The notes under the pieces were generated by a model. That model was not told the origin of the DNA and ran no database searches. It saw only the letters and a program-made list of their open reading frames with translations. Positions 53,428-61,759 of a DNA stretch of 64,000 nucleotides are shown in pieces. The stretch spans positions 5,693-69,692 of the forward strand of contig JAVBLG010000032.1 in assembly GCA_031553655.1 (NCBI GenBank), read 5' to 3'. Source of the DNA: JAVBLG01 sp031553655. Lineage in GTDB: Bacteria; Desulfobacterota; Desulfovibrionia; Desulfovibrionales; Desulfovibrionaceae. Each line of letters begins with the position of its first letter. The first letter of the stretch is position 1. The position numbers and the translations under genes are program-made.

Positions 53428-54520
53428 CGGTCACGCCATGGGGCGAAAGCACTATCTGCCAGGTATACATGTTGCGGCTGCGAAAAGCGCCCGCGCAACT
53501 TCGCAGGTAATAGGCGAACATGCGTCTGAAACGCTCGCCGCATTGGAAGCGCTCTTCACGATAGCCTCTTTCGAAGTTGCCGTGCCAGGCTATGGCGGTT
53601 TTGTCGTAGTCGAGGCCGAAGTTGTGCCAGTCTTCCAGCACGAATTTTCCGGCCGCGCTTTCGGTTATTTGTCTGGCCGACGGCAGCAGGGAGTTGGGAA
53701 AAATATATTTTTCCAGCCAGGGGTCGGAACCGTAATTTTTTCCGCCCAGCCCGCCGATGGTGTGCAGCAGAAAAATACCTTCCGGCTTCAGGCAGTTTTT
53801 TACCGTGTTGAAAAAAATTTCATAATTGCGCGGTCCCACATGCTCGAACATGCCCACCGACACCACGCGATCCCACTTGCCTGACAGTGCGCGGTAATCC
53901 CGCAATTCGTATTTTACCGGGAGATCTCCCGCATTTTCGCGGGCTTGGTTCACTTGATCCGTGGACACGCTTATGCCGGTAACGCTTACCCCGGAGCGTT
54001 CGGCCAGGTAGCGAGCCAGGCCACCCCAGCCACAGCCTATATCCAGCACGCGCATACCCGGCTCAAGCTTGAGCTTTTTACGGATAAGTTCCATTTTCGC
54101 CAGTTGCGCGTCATTAAGATTGTCGGATTCTTTCCAATAACCGCAACTATATTGCATGTAGGGATCGAGCATGGCCTTGAAGACAGCCTGATCCGCATTG
54201 TAATGACGTTCGGCCACAATGGGAGCGCGGGCCGCGCCCTGCAGGTTGATCATGCTCATAACGGCCCGGTGCAGCACGGAGTATATATTTTTGCGTAATT
54301 TATATTCCAGATGCGCCTGCAAGGCTTTGTTGACCATTTCATCAATGCGCTCGCAATCCCACCATCCCAGCATGTAAGATTCGCCAAGACCGAGAGTGCC
54401 TTTACGCATAATCAGGTCGCAGGCCCGCTCGTCGTTAAGGCGCATATCCCACGGCCGGTCACCGTTGAGGCGGATGTCGGCCTTTTGCGCCATATTTTTT
54501 AAAATGTTTTTGGCTTTCAT
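53405..54520 (-). CDS. cfa: Cyclopropane-fatty-acyl-phospholipid synthase
   Basis: This 371-residue SAM-dependent enzyme adds a methylene bridge to unsaturated acyl chains of membrane phospholipids. Family segments are MRVLDIGCGWGGLARYLAE (SAM site, about 155), VGMFEHVGPRNYEIFF near 222 and the C-terminal NMYTWQIVLSPHG. The length is close to the E. coli enzyme. AGGGG lies six bases before the ATG, and the dapL terminator ends about 20 bp upstream, so the gene needs its own promoter very close by or is expressed by read-through. The last codons form part of a 17-bp inverted repeat. Confidence 0.95.
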   Translation of the reverse strand: MKAKNILKNMAQKADIRLNGDRPWDMRLNDERACDLIMRKGTLGLGESYMLGWWDCERIDEMVNKALQAHLEYKLRKNIYSVLHRAVMSMINLQGAARAPIVAERHYNADQAVFKAMLDPYMQYSCGYWKESDNLNDAQLAKMELIRKKLKLEPGMRVLDIGCGWGGLARYLAERSGVSVTGISVSTDQVNQARENAGDLPVKYELRDYRALSGKWDRVVSVGMFEHVGPRNYEIFFNTVKNCLKPEGIFLLHTIGGLGGKNYGSDPWLEKYIFPNSLLPSARQITESAAGKFVLEDWHNFGLDYDKTAIAWHGNFERGYREERFQCGERFRRMFAYYLRSCAGAFRSRNMYTWQIVLSPHGVTEGYESVR

Positions 54521-54541
54521 TTTATACCCCTTCGTTGAGCC

Positions 54542-54578
54542 ATAAAAATAAAAAAGGCGCTATCCAATGGATAACGCC
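54542..54578 (-). terminator. Intrinsic terminator after dapL
   Basis: On the minus strand GGCGTTATCC-ATT-GGATAGCGCC (one G-U pair) is followed by TTTTTTATTTTTATG, closing the nitrogen/lysine block. Confidence 0.88.
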
Positions 54579-54612
54579 AAGGTTAATGCGAGGTAAAATT
54601 AGCAGGCAATTA

Positions 54613-55923
54613 TTACAGACAGTCCTTTATTCTCTCCAGCCCTTCTCTGGTGTCCACCGGGTCTCCAAAGCCGGTGAGCCGGAAATAGCCTTCGCCACTG
54701 GGGCCGAAGCCCGCTCCTGGTGTTCCCACCACCCCGGCCTTGCGCAGCAGCATGTCGAAAAAGCTCCAGGAGTCCATGTCCTCAGGGGTTTTCAGCCATA
54801 CATAGGGCGCGTTTATGTCGCCGTTGTTGCCGTTTGTTTTTGCGTAGTTGCCTTTAACTGTTGTCCCAAGCTCATTCTGAGGCCGGCCGCGTTTTTCTCC
54901 CCCGGCAACAGTGAAGCCGAGATTGATAAATGTATCGCGTATCAGTTTGGCATTGTCCAGATACCCTTGCAGAACAGCCTTTATTTCGGCCTGGCCTTGA
55001 GCGGTGTGGGTGGCGGCTGCGGCACGCTGAACTATGTAGGGGCAACCGTTATATTTGGTGGTCTGGCGGCGCAACCACAGATCGCGTAGCGCTGTTTCGC
55101 GACCGTCCGGGGTTATGCCGCGCACGCTTTTGGGCACCACGGTAAATCCGCAGCGCAACCCGGTGAACCCGGCTGTTTTGGAATAGCTGCGAAATTCAAC
55201 GGCCACTTCCCTGGCCCCTTCTATTTCATAGATGCTGTGCGGAATATGCGGGCTGGTGATGAAAGCCTCGTAAGCCGCGTCAAAAAAGATCACAGCCTTG
55301 TTTTGTTGGGCGTATTCCACCCATTGGGCCAGTTGCTCTCTGGTGAGTACAGTGCCGGTGGGATTGTTGGGGTAGCATAAATATATAAGGTTGGGTTTGC
55401 CTGTGTGCGCATCGGGCAGGGCGGGCACAAAGCCGTTTTCCGCTGTGCAGGGCAGATAGATTATACGGTCGAAGCTTTCTCCGACGTATTTCCCGCCGCG
55501 TCCGGCCATGACATTGGAGTCCACATAAACCGGATACACCGGGTCGGTCACGGCCACGCGGCTGTTTGTGGAGAACAATTCCTGAAAATTGCCGAGATCG
55601 CACTTGGCCCCGTCGCTGATAAAAATTTCGTCGATTTCAATGCCAAGCCCGGTGTAGGCCGATTCGACTACGGCTTCGCGCAGGAAGTCGTAGCCTTGTT
55701 CCGGCCCGTAGCCGCGAAAGCCTCTTTTGGAACCCTGTTCGGCTACGGCTTCGTGCAGAGCGGCCAACACGGAAGGCGTTAATGGGCTGGTAACGTCGCC
55801 TATGCCCAGACGGATCAATTTTTTTGCGGGATTGGCGGCCGTGTAAGCGGCCACGCGCGCGGCCACCTCGGAAAATAGGTAGCTTCCGGGCAGATCGAGA
55901 TAGTTGGCATTAATTTGAGCCAT
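54613..55923 (-). CDS. dapL: LL-diaminopimelate aminotransferase
   Basis: This 436-residue fold type I PLP enzyme has the DapL opening INANYLDLPGSYLFSE, the PLP lysine in FRSYSKTAGFTGLRCG near residue 255, and PNNPTGTVLTREQL. It makes LL-diaminopimelate directly from tetrahydrodipicolinate and glutamate, bypassing acylated intermediates. A hydrophilic insertion of about 26 residues (KRGRPQNELG... to ...NGNNGD) lies between the AGG and NAPYVW segments, making it longer than the roughly 410-residue norm. It overlaps the dapF end by 14 bp and follows gltB, the source of its glutamate. Confidence 0.95.
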   Translation of the reverse strand: MAQINANYLDLPGSYLFSEVAARVAAYTAANPAKKLIRLGIGDVTSPLTPSVLAALHEAVAEQGSKRGFRGYGPEQGYDFLREAVVESAYTGLGIEIDEIFISDGAKCDLGNFQELFSTNSRVAVTDPVYPVYVDSNVMAGRGGKYVGESFDRIIYLPCTAENGFVPALPDAHTGKPNLIYLCYPNNPTGTVLTREQLAQWVEYAQQNKAVIFFDAAYEAFITSPHIPHSIYEIEGAREVAVEFRSYSKTAGFTGLRCGFTVVPKSVRGITPDGRETALRDLWLRRQTTKYNGCPYIVQRAAAATHTAQGQAEIKAVLQGYLDNAKLIRDTFINLGFTVAGGEKRGRPQNELGTTVKGNYAKTNGNNGDINAPYVWLKTPEDMDSWSFFDMLLRKAGVVGTPGAGFGPSGEGYFRLTGFGDPVDTREGLERIKDCL

Positions 55924-56785
55924 AAAAGTATTCTCCCTTGAAAACGGTCGCGGCCGGGCCGGTCATGTAGATTTTGCCGTAGGTGTGCCATTCGATATCC
56001 AGTTCGCCGCCGCGCAGCATAATTACGGCGGAACGTTCCGCAAGGCCCATGCGGTTACAGGCGGCCAATGTGGCGCAGGCTCCGGTGCCGCAAGCCATGG
56101 TTTCGCCTGATCCACGCTCCCATACGCGCATTTTTATGCGGCCCGGTTCCAGAATCTGCGCGAATTCCGTATTTATGCGCCGTGGAAAAAGCGGATGATG
56201 CTCGAAAAGCGGCCCGATGGCGGCCAGATCCAGCGCTGCGACATCAGGCACTGGCACCACCAGATGAGGGTTGCCCATGGATACCGCTGTGGCAACAAAT
56301 TTTTGTCCGGCCACTGTTATTTCCCGATTGATAAAGTTTTCTTCGGGCACAGACACAGGTATTTCGACCGCCTCGAATACCGGTTCGCCCATGTCCACGC
56401 GCACTCGCGAAACCCGGCCGTTTTCCGTAAAAAGCTTTAGGCAGCGTATTCCAGCCAGGGTTTCCAGCGTAAATTCTATATGTTGCAAATATCCGGCATC
56501 AAAGAGATATTGGGCCACGCAACGGCTGGCATTGCCGCACATTTCCGCTTCGGAGCCGTCGGCGTTAAAAATACGCATCCTGAAATCAGCCTTGGACGAA
56601 GCTCCGATCAGCACCAACCCGTCCGCGCCGATACCGAAGTGGCGGTCGCTGACTTTTATAGCCAAACGGGCGGGGTCGGGCACGGGCCGCGCGAATTCTT
56701 CCATATATACATAATCGTTGCCTAATCCCTGCATCTTGGTGAAGGGGAGGGTAGCGTTTTTACTGATTGGTGTTGCGGTGTTCAT
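55910..56785 (-). CDS. dapF: Diaminopimelate epimerase
   Basis: This 291-residue enzyme interconverts LL- and meso-diaminopimelate. Both catalytic cysteines are visible, in EMCGNASRC near residue 82 and ETMACGTGACA near 235, with the N-terminal FTKMQGLGNDYVYM. The start at 56785 follows AGGAAA and overlaps the gltB end by 26 bp; the frame is open to 56902, but that part runs antisense-free inside gltB and lacks homology. With DapL it completes the short lysine/peptidoglycan route. Confidence 0.95.
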   Translation of the reverse strand: MNTATPISKNATLPFTKMQGLGNDYVYMEEFARPVPDPARLAIKVSDRHFGIGADGLVLIGASSKADFRMRIFNADGSEAEMCGNASRCVAQYLFDAGYLQHIEFTLETLAGIRCLKLFTENGRVSRVRVDMGEPVFEAVEIPVSVPEENFINREITVAGQKFVATAVSMGNPHLVVPVPDVAALDLAAIGPLFEHHPLFPRRINTEFAQILEPGRIKMRVWERGSGETMACGTGACATLAACNRMGLAERSAVIMLRGGELDIEWHTYGKIYMTGPAATVFKGEYFYGSN

Positions 56786-59700
56786 CAAAATTTCCTTTGT
56801 TTTCGCGTCCGTAATCCGAATACACTTCTTCGGTAGCGGAAACGCTCTCCACATGTGCCCCTTCATTGGCTTTGAGCCGCTCAAGGGCGCGGCGGTATTC
56901 AATGGGCGTAATTTTCAAGAAAAGCGGCAGAGATGCCCGCCAGTCTTCCAATATAATTCTGGCCAACTCGCTTCCGGTATGGCGGTAGTGGCGGCTTAAA
57001 AGCGAGCGTAGCAGAACAACGTCTTCCTTGCGCCACACGCTTTCCAGATTCACTCCGTCCATATTGCATCTGTTGAGGAAAAGCTCGCTGCGATCATAAA
57101 CATAGGCCTCGCCGCCGCTCATTCCGGCGGCGAAATTGTACCCGGTCGGCCCAAGCACCACCACGATGCCGCCGGTCATGTATTCGCAGGCATGATCGCC
57201 CACGCCCTCAACAACGGCCGAAGCCCCACTGTTGCGCACGGCAAAGCGTTCTCCGGCCGAACCGGAAAAATAGGCTTCGCCGCTTATGGCTCCATAAAGG
57301 GCTACATTGCCGACGGCGGTATGCCCGGCTTCCATCCCTCTGGCCGCGCCGCGCGGCGGAGCCACGGCCAGAACGCCGCCGGAAAGCCCCTTGCCCGCGT
57401 AATCATTGGCTTCGCCATTGATATGCAGGCGGATGCCGCGCATCAGAAAGGCCCCGGCGCTCTGTCCGGCCGTGCCGGTAAGGTCTATTTCAATACTGCC
57501 GGGCGTAAGCCCCCGTTCGCCGTGCAGACGGGCTATTTCGCCCGAAAGGCGGGCGCATATGGCCCTGTCGTCATTGTGGATCAGTGCGGCAAAGCGTGCC
57601 GTGCGCCCTTCACGCGCTGCTGGCAGCACCACTTCAAGCATGGCCCGATCCAAAGGGGAATCGGGCCTTGGCTCGCAGGGGCGCAGTCGCGGCGGGTAGA
57701 ATGCGGCGGATTGTGCCGGAGCAGGGAGAAAGGAAGCTCCCTGCCCGCGCCGGTTGGGGACGTGGTAGAAATAAGCCAGCAATGGGGACAGGTCCAGCGA
57801 AGCGGATCTGTCGAGATTTATGTCCGAAAGCGTTTTTTGACTTGGGGCCGTATCGGCTTGGCCACTTTGCGCCGCGCGTAAAAGATCGGCGCGGCCCACA
57901 AGCTCTTTCACGCTCCGCAGGCCAAGGGCGGCCATATATTCGCGCAAATCACGGGCCATAAAGCGCAGATAGCGTTCCACATGTTCGGGCTTGCCTCCAA
58001 AGCGCTCCCGCAGTTCCGGATCTTGCGCGGCCACGCCCGCTGGACAGGTGCCTTTGTGGCAGATGCGCAGCATGCAGCAACCCAGAGCCACCAACAGGCC
58101 GGTGCCGAAGCCGAATTCTTCCGCACCCAGCATGGCGGCTACGGCCAGATCGCGTCCAGTGCGCAATTGTCCGTCGGTTTGCAGAATTATACGTTCGCGC
58201 AGTCCGTTGGCCGTGAGCGTTTGATGAACTTCGGCCAGGCCCAGTTCCCAGGGCAGGCCTACATGGCTTATGGCCGTGCGCGGCGAGGCTCCGGTTCCGC
58301 CGTCATGCCCGGAAATGAGAATTATATCGGCCCCGGCCTTGACTACGCCGCTGGCCACGGCCCCCACACCCGGCCCGGCCACCAGTTTTACAGACACCTT
58401 GGCCAAAGGATTGAGGTTTTTCAGGTCAAACACCAGTTGGGCTAAATCTTCTATGGAGTAGATGTCGTGATGGGGCGGAGGAGAAATCAGGGTTACGCCG
58501 GGCGTGGTGTGGCGCACTTTGGCGATATGCGGCAGCACCTTGTGTCCTGGAAGCTGCCCGCCTTCACCGGGCTTGGCCCCTTGGGCCATCTTGATTTGTA
58601 TTTCGTCGGCATTGACCAGATACAGGGCATTGACCCCGAAGCGGCCCGAAGCGATCTGGCGAACGCGTGAGCGTCTGCTGCCCGTCCGGGCGGGATCTTC
58701 GCCGCCTTCGCCGCAATTGGAACGCCCGCCGACATTGTTGAGAGCTACAGCCAGAGCTTCGTGGGCTTCGGGACTGATGGAACCGTAAGACATGGCCGAC
58801 CCCACAAAACGGAGCATAATGCTTTCTTCCGCCTCCACTTCTTCAAGGGGAAGCGGGTGTCGTCCGTTTTTGCCGTTCTGGGCGGGAAGGCGCGATTTTT
58901 CGTTCCCGTCTTCCCCGGCAAAGCGCAAAAGACCGCGTAAAGTCACAGGACGTTCGGCCTGCTCGTCACTCTCCGTGGCATATTCCCTGTAGCTCTGCCA
59001 GTTGTTTTCGCGCACAGCCTTATGCAAGGCGCGCACGGCAACCGGAGTCCACAGGTGGCGCTCGCCATTTTTGCGCCAACGGTGACGGCCTTCATTTTTA
59101 AGATCAATTGCGGAGAAACTGTCAAAGGCGGCCATATGGCGAGACAGAATGTCAGCGGCTATTTCACCAAGCCCTATGCCACCGATGCGGCTGGGCAGCC
59201 CTGTAAAATAGCGCTCGATCAAATTTTTGCCGAAGCCCAGAACCTCGAAGCCTTGCCCACCCAGAAAGCTGCGTAAAGTGGAAATACCCATGCGCGAAAA
59301 TGTTTTCAAAAGCCCCTTTTGCAGCGCCGTGGTATAAGACTTTATGGCTGCTTCACCGCCCATGGCTTCCACGGTGGCAAAGGCCACGCGCGGATGCGCG
59401 GCGTTGGCCCCGAAAGCGATGAGTTGGGCCAGATGTATCACTTCGCGGGCATCCCCGGCGTCAACAATTATTCCACAGCTATGTCCGGTTTTTTTTCGTA
59501 AAAGATGCTGTCGCAGGCCGGAAACTGCCAGTAAAGAAGGAATGGGCGCGTAACCCCTCCCGGCTTCCCGGTCAGACAGCAACAAAATGGTTGCCCCCTG
59601 TTCCAGAGCCTCGTCCGCTGCCATGAACATGTCGGACAAGCCTTGTTTCAGAGCTTGGGCGCCATCATGAGCCGCGATTTTGAACAGCATGGGAATTTCC

Positions 59701-61571
59701 ACCGTGCGCACCTGCGGGTGAGTGGAATATCTCAGGCGATCCAGATCTTTTTTCCACAGCACAGGGTTGGCCAGACGCAACCTGGCGTAATGTTCCGGGG
59801 TTTCGGCCAGCAGATTGCGCCCGCGCCCGGCAAATCCCATAAGGCTCATTACCAGTCCCTCACGCAGTGGGTCTATGGGGGGATTGGTCACCTGGGCAAA
59901 ACGTTGCTTGAGATAGGAAAAAAGCAATTGCGGGCGGGTGGAAAGCGCGGCCAGGGGCGTGTCGTCGCCCATGGAGGCCACCGGTTCTTGGGCGTTGCGG
60001 GCCATGGGCTCCAGAATGTCGGCCAAATCTTCTTTGGTGTAGCCGTGTAAAATCTGGCTTTGTAAAAGCGTTGGCCCTGGGGGCCTGGTGGAATCGCCGT
60101 CGGCCCCGCTATTGCCTTGTTGGGGAATGACCGCCGAAATTATGGGCAGGGAGTTTCCCTCAACAGCGAGCCTGGTAGAGACGTTTGCTCCCGCAGTGTT
60201 TTCCGGGTGCTCCAGGGGCCTCCAGGGCGGCAGATCGCGCAGGGTAACGCTATTTTCACGCACCCAATGGCGGTAGGGTTTGGCATATATTACCCGCCCC
60301 TTGCATTCGGCATCGCTTATTACCCGGCCTCTGGCAAAATCAACCATCAGCATGCGCCGGGGTTGAAGCCGTCCCCGGCGTAGAATGCGTTTGTCGGGAA
60401 GATCCAGCACACCGGCTTCCGAAGCCAGAAGAAAAAGCCCGTCTTTGGTCTGGGCGTAGCGGCAGGAGCGCAGGGCGTTGCGATCGAGCATGGCCCCCAC
60501 CAACCGGCTGCCGTCGGTAAAAACCAGGGCGGCCGGACCGTCCCATGGTTCCATGATTGAGGCATGATATTCGTAAAAAGCTCGCTTATCCTCGCCCATG
60601 ATGAAGTTTTTGCCGAAAGGCTCGGGCAACAGCATCATGGCCGCGTGGGGCAGAGTGCGGCCGCCGCGCGCCAGAAGCTCCATGGTATTGTCAAGCATCA
60701 CCGAGTCGCTGCCTGTTTCGTCGAGCACCGGGGTTACATATTTGATGTCTTCTCCAAACAGCGGTGAGGAAAGCAGTGGCTCGCGCATGGCCATTTGAGC
60801 CTGATTGCAGCGCAAGGTGTTGATTTCGCCGTTGTGCGCCAGGCAACGCAGAGGCTGGGCCAGTCTCCAGGCCGGTTTGGTGTTGGTGCTGTAGCGTTCG
60901 TGAAAAACAGCGAAATGGGCCTCGAATTCGCGAACGGCCAGATCCGGATAAAAGGCCGCCAGTTGCCCGCCAGGCAGCATGCCCTTATAAACTACACTGC
61001 GACAGGAAAAGCTGGCTATGTGGATTTCGCGCCGCAGATCCGGGCGCTGCTCGGCCACGAGTTTTTCGGCGCGGCGTCTGGCAATGTACAGACGCCGCTC
61101 GAAATCTTCTTCATCCTCATCTTCATCCGCGTTCAAGGCCGACACCGCGAGCTGGCGGATGGTGGGCATGGATTTCAGCGCGGCTTTTCCAAGAATTTCC
61201 GGACGCACCGGAGTGTCACGCCAAGCAAGAACTTGCAGGCCTTGGGCTTGGACCGCGCTTTCCAGCAGTTGCCGTGTTTCTCGCTCGTCATCCGCGTTGG
61301 CGGGAAGAAAAACATGGGCCAGACCATATTTTTCCGGTAGTTCGCCATAAGGACCATGCCAGGCGCGGCGCATAAAATCCCTTGGCAGCGGCAGCAGAAT
61401 TCCGGCTCCGTCGGCGCTCTCGCCGATGCAGCCTCCACCCCGGTGGGCCAGGCGCGAAAGCGCGGCCAGAGCGTTTTCGATTATGGCGTGATCAGCCCGC
61501 CCATCAAGACGGGCAACAAAGCCAACTCCACAGGCATCGTGCTCATCGCGAGGATCATATAATGAATTCAT
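56760..61571 (-). CDS. gltB: Glutamate synthase large subunit
   Basis: This 1603-residue enzyme makes glutamate from glutamine and 2-oxoglutarate. The N-terminal class II amidotransferase begins after a 13-residue propeptide at Cys14 (DEHDACGVGFV). The FMN-binding domain carries GGTGASPRTAISHVGLPWE and the [3Fe-4S] ligands in CHKGTCPAGVA near residue 1165, and a C-terminal GXGXG-type domain follows. It is longer than the usual roughly 1500 residues; one low-complexity insertion lies at about 454-503. No gltD lies beside it, so the electron donor (ferredoxin or a distant small subunit) is unknown. It follows glnN by 183 bp. Confidence 0.95.
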   Translation of the reverse strand: MNSLYDPRDEHDACGVGFVARLDGRADHAIIENALAALSRLAHRGGGCIGESADGAGILLPLPRDFMRRAWHGPYGELPEKYGLAHVFLPANADDERETRQLLESAVQAQGLQVLAWRDTPVRPEILGKAALKSMPTIRQLAVSALNADEDEDEEDFERRLYIARRRAEKLVAEQRPDLRREIHIASFSCRSVVYKGMLPGGQLAAFYPDLAVREFEAHFAVFHERYSTNTKPAWRLAQPLRCLAHNGEINTLRCNQAQMAMREPLLSSPLFGEDIKYVTPVLDETGSDSVMLDNTMELLARGGRTLPHAAMMLLPEPFGKNFIMGEDKRAFYEYHASIMEPWDGPAALVFTDGSRLVGAMLDRNALRSCRYAQTKDGLFLLASEAGVLDLPDKRILRRGRLQPRRMLMVDFARGRVISDAECKGRVIYAKPYRHWVRENSVTLRDLPPWRPLEHPENTAGANVSTRLAVEGNSLPIISAVIPQQGNSGADGDSTRPPGPTLLQSQILHGYTKEDLADILEPMARNAQEPVASMGDDTPLAALSTRPQLLFSYLKQRFAQVTNPPIDPLREGLVMSLMGFAGRGRNLLAETPEHYARLRLANPVLWKKDLDRLRYSTHPQVRTVEIPMLFKIAAHDGAQALKQGLSDMFMAADEALEQGATILLLSDREAGRGYAPIPSLLAVSGLRQHLLRKKTGHSCGIIVDAGDAREVIHLAQLIAFGANAAHPRVAFATVEAMGGEAAIKSYTTALQKGLLKTFSRMGISTLRSFLGGQGFEVLGFGKNLIERYFTGLPSRIGGIGLGEIAADILSRHMAAFDSFSAIDLKNEGRHRWRKNGERHLWTPVAVRALHKAVRENNWQSYREYATESDEQAERPVTLRGLLRFAGEDGNEKSRLPAQNGKNGRHPLPLEEVEAEESIMLRFVGSAMSYGSISPEAHEALAVALNNVGGRSNCGEGGEDPARTGSRRSRVRQIASGRFGVNALYLVNADEIQIKMAQGAKPGEGGQLPGHKVLPHIAKVRHTTPGVTLISPPPHHDIYSIEDLAQLVFDLKNLNPLAKVSVKLVAGPGVGAVASGVVKAGADIILISGHDGGTGASPRTAISHVGLPWELGLAEVHQTLTANGLRERIILQTDGQLRTGRDLAVAAMLGAEEFGFGTGLLVALGCCMLRICHKGTCPAGVAAQDPELRERFGGKPEHVERYLRFMARDLREYMAALGLRSVKELVGRADLLRAAQSGQADTAPSQKTLSDINLDRSASLDLSPLLAYFYHVPNRRGQGASFLPAPAQSAAFYPPRLRPCEPRPDSPLDRAMLEVVLPAAREGRTARFAALIHNDDRAICARLSGEIARLHGERGLTPGSIEIDLTGTAGQSAGAFLMRGIRLHINGEANDYAGKGLSGGVLAVAPPRGAARGMEAGHTAVGNVALYGAISGEAYFSGSAGERFAVRNSGASAVVEGVGDHACEYMTGGIVVVLGPTGYNFAAGMSGGEAYVYDRSELFLNRCNMDGVNLESVWRKEDVVLLRSLLSRHYRHTGSELARIILEDWRASLPLFLKITPIEYRRALERLKANEGAHVESVSATEEVYSDYGRENKGNFDEHRNTNQ

Positions 61572-61653
61572 TTTTCATCCCTTAAAGCCGACGGCAGCCG
61601 CTAGCTGCAGTAAGTTTTTTAACCATAGAGCCACGCAGGTGCGGCGCAGTGGA

Positions 61654-61759
61654 TTAGAGCATTTCGCTTGCGAAATGCTCTAACGGCCCGTGCGTTGTCA
61701 GGGCCGTCCGGACACAAAGTGTCCGTTAATAGATAATTTCATTCGCAAAATGCTCTAAT
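61654..61759 (-). repeat. Palindromic dispersed repeat (family 2), copy 2
   Basis: On the minus strand, blocks CGGACACTTT, GACGGCCC, GGGCCGT and AGCATTTCGC occur in the same order as at 13491-13564. It contains a 14-bp hairpin (61654-61683, 2-nt loop) and CGGACAC-AAA-GTGTCCG (61709-61725). A partial extra arm (GCAAAATGCTCTAA) reaches the glnN stop. It fills most of the glnN-gltB gap. Confidence 0.6.
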
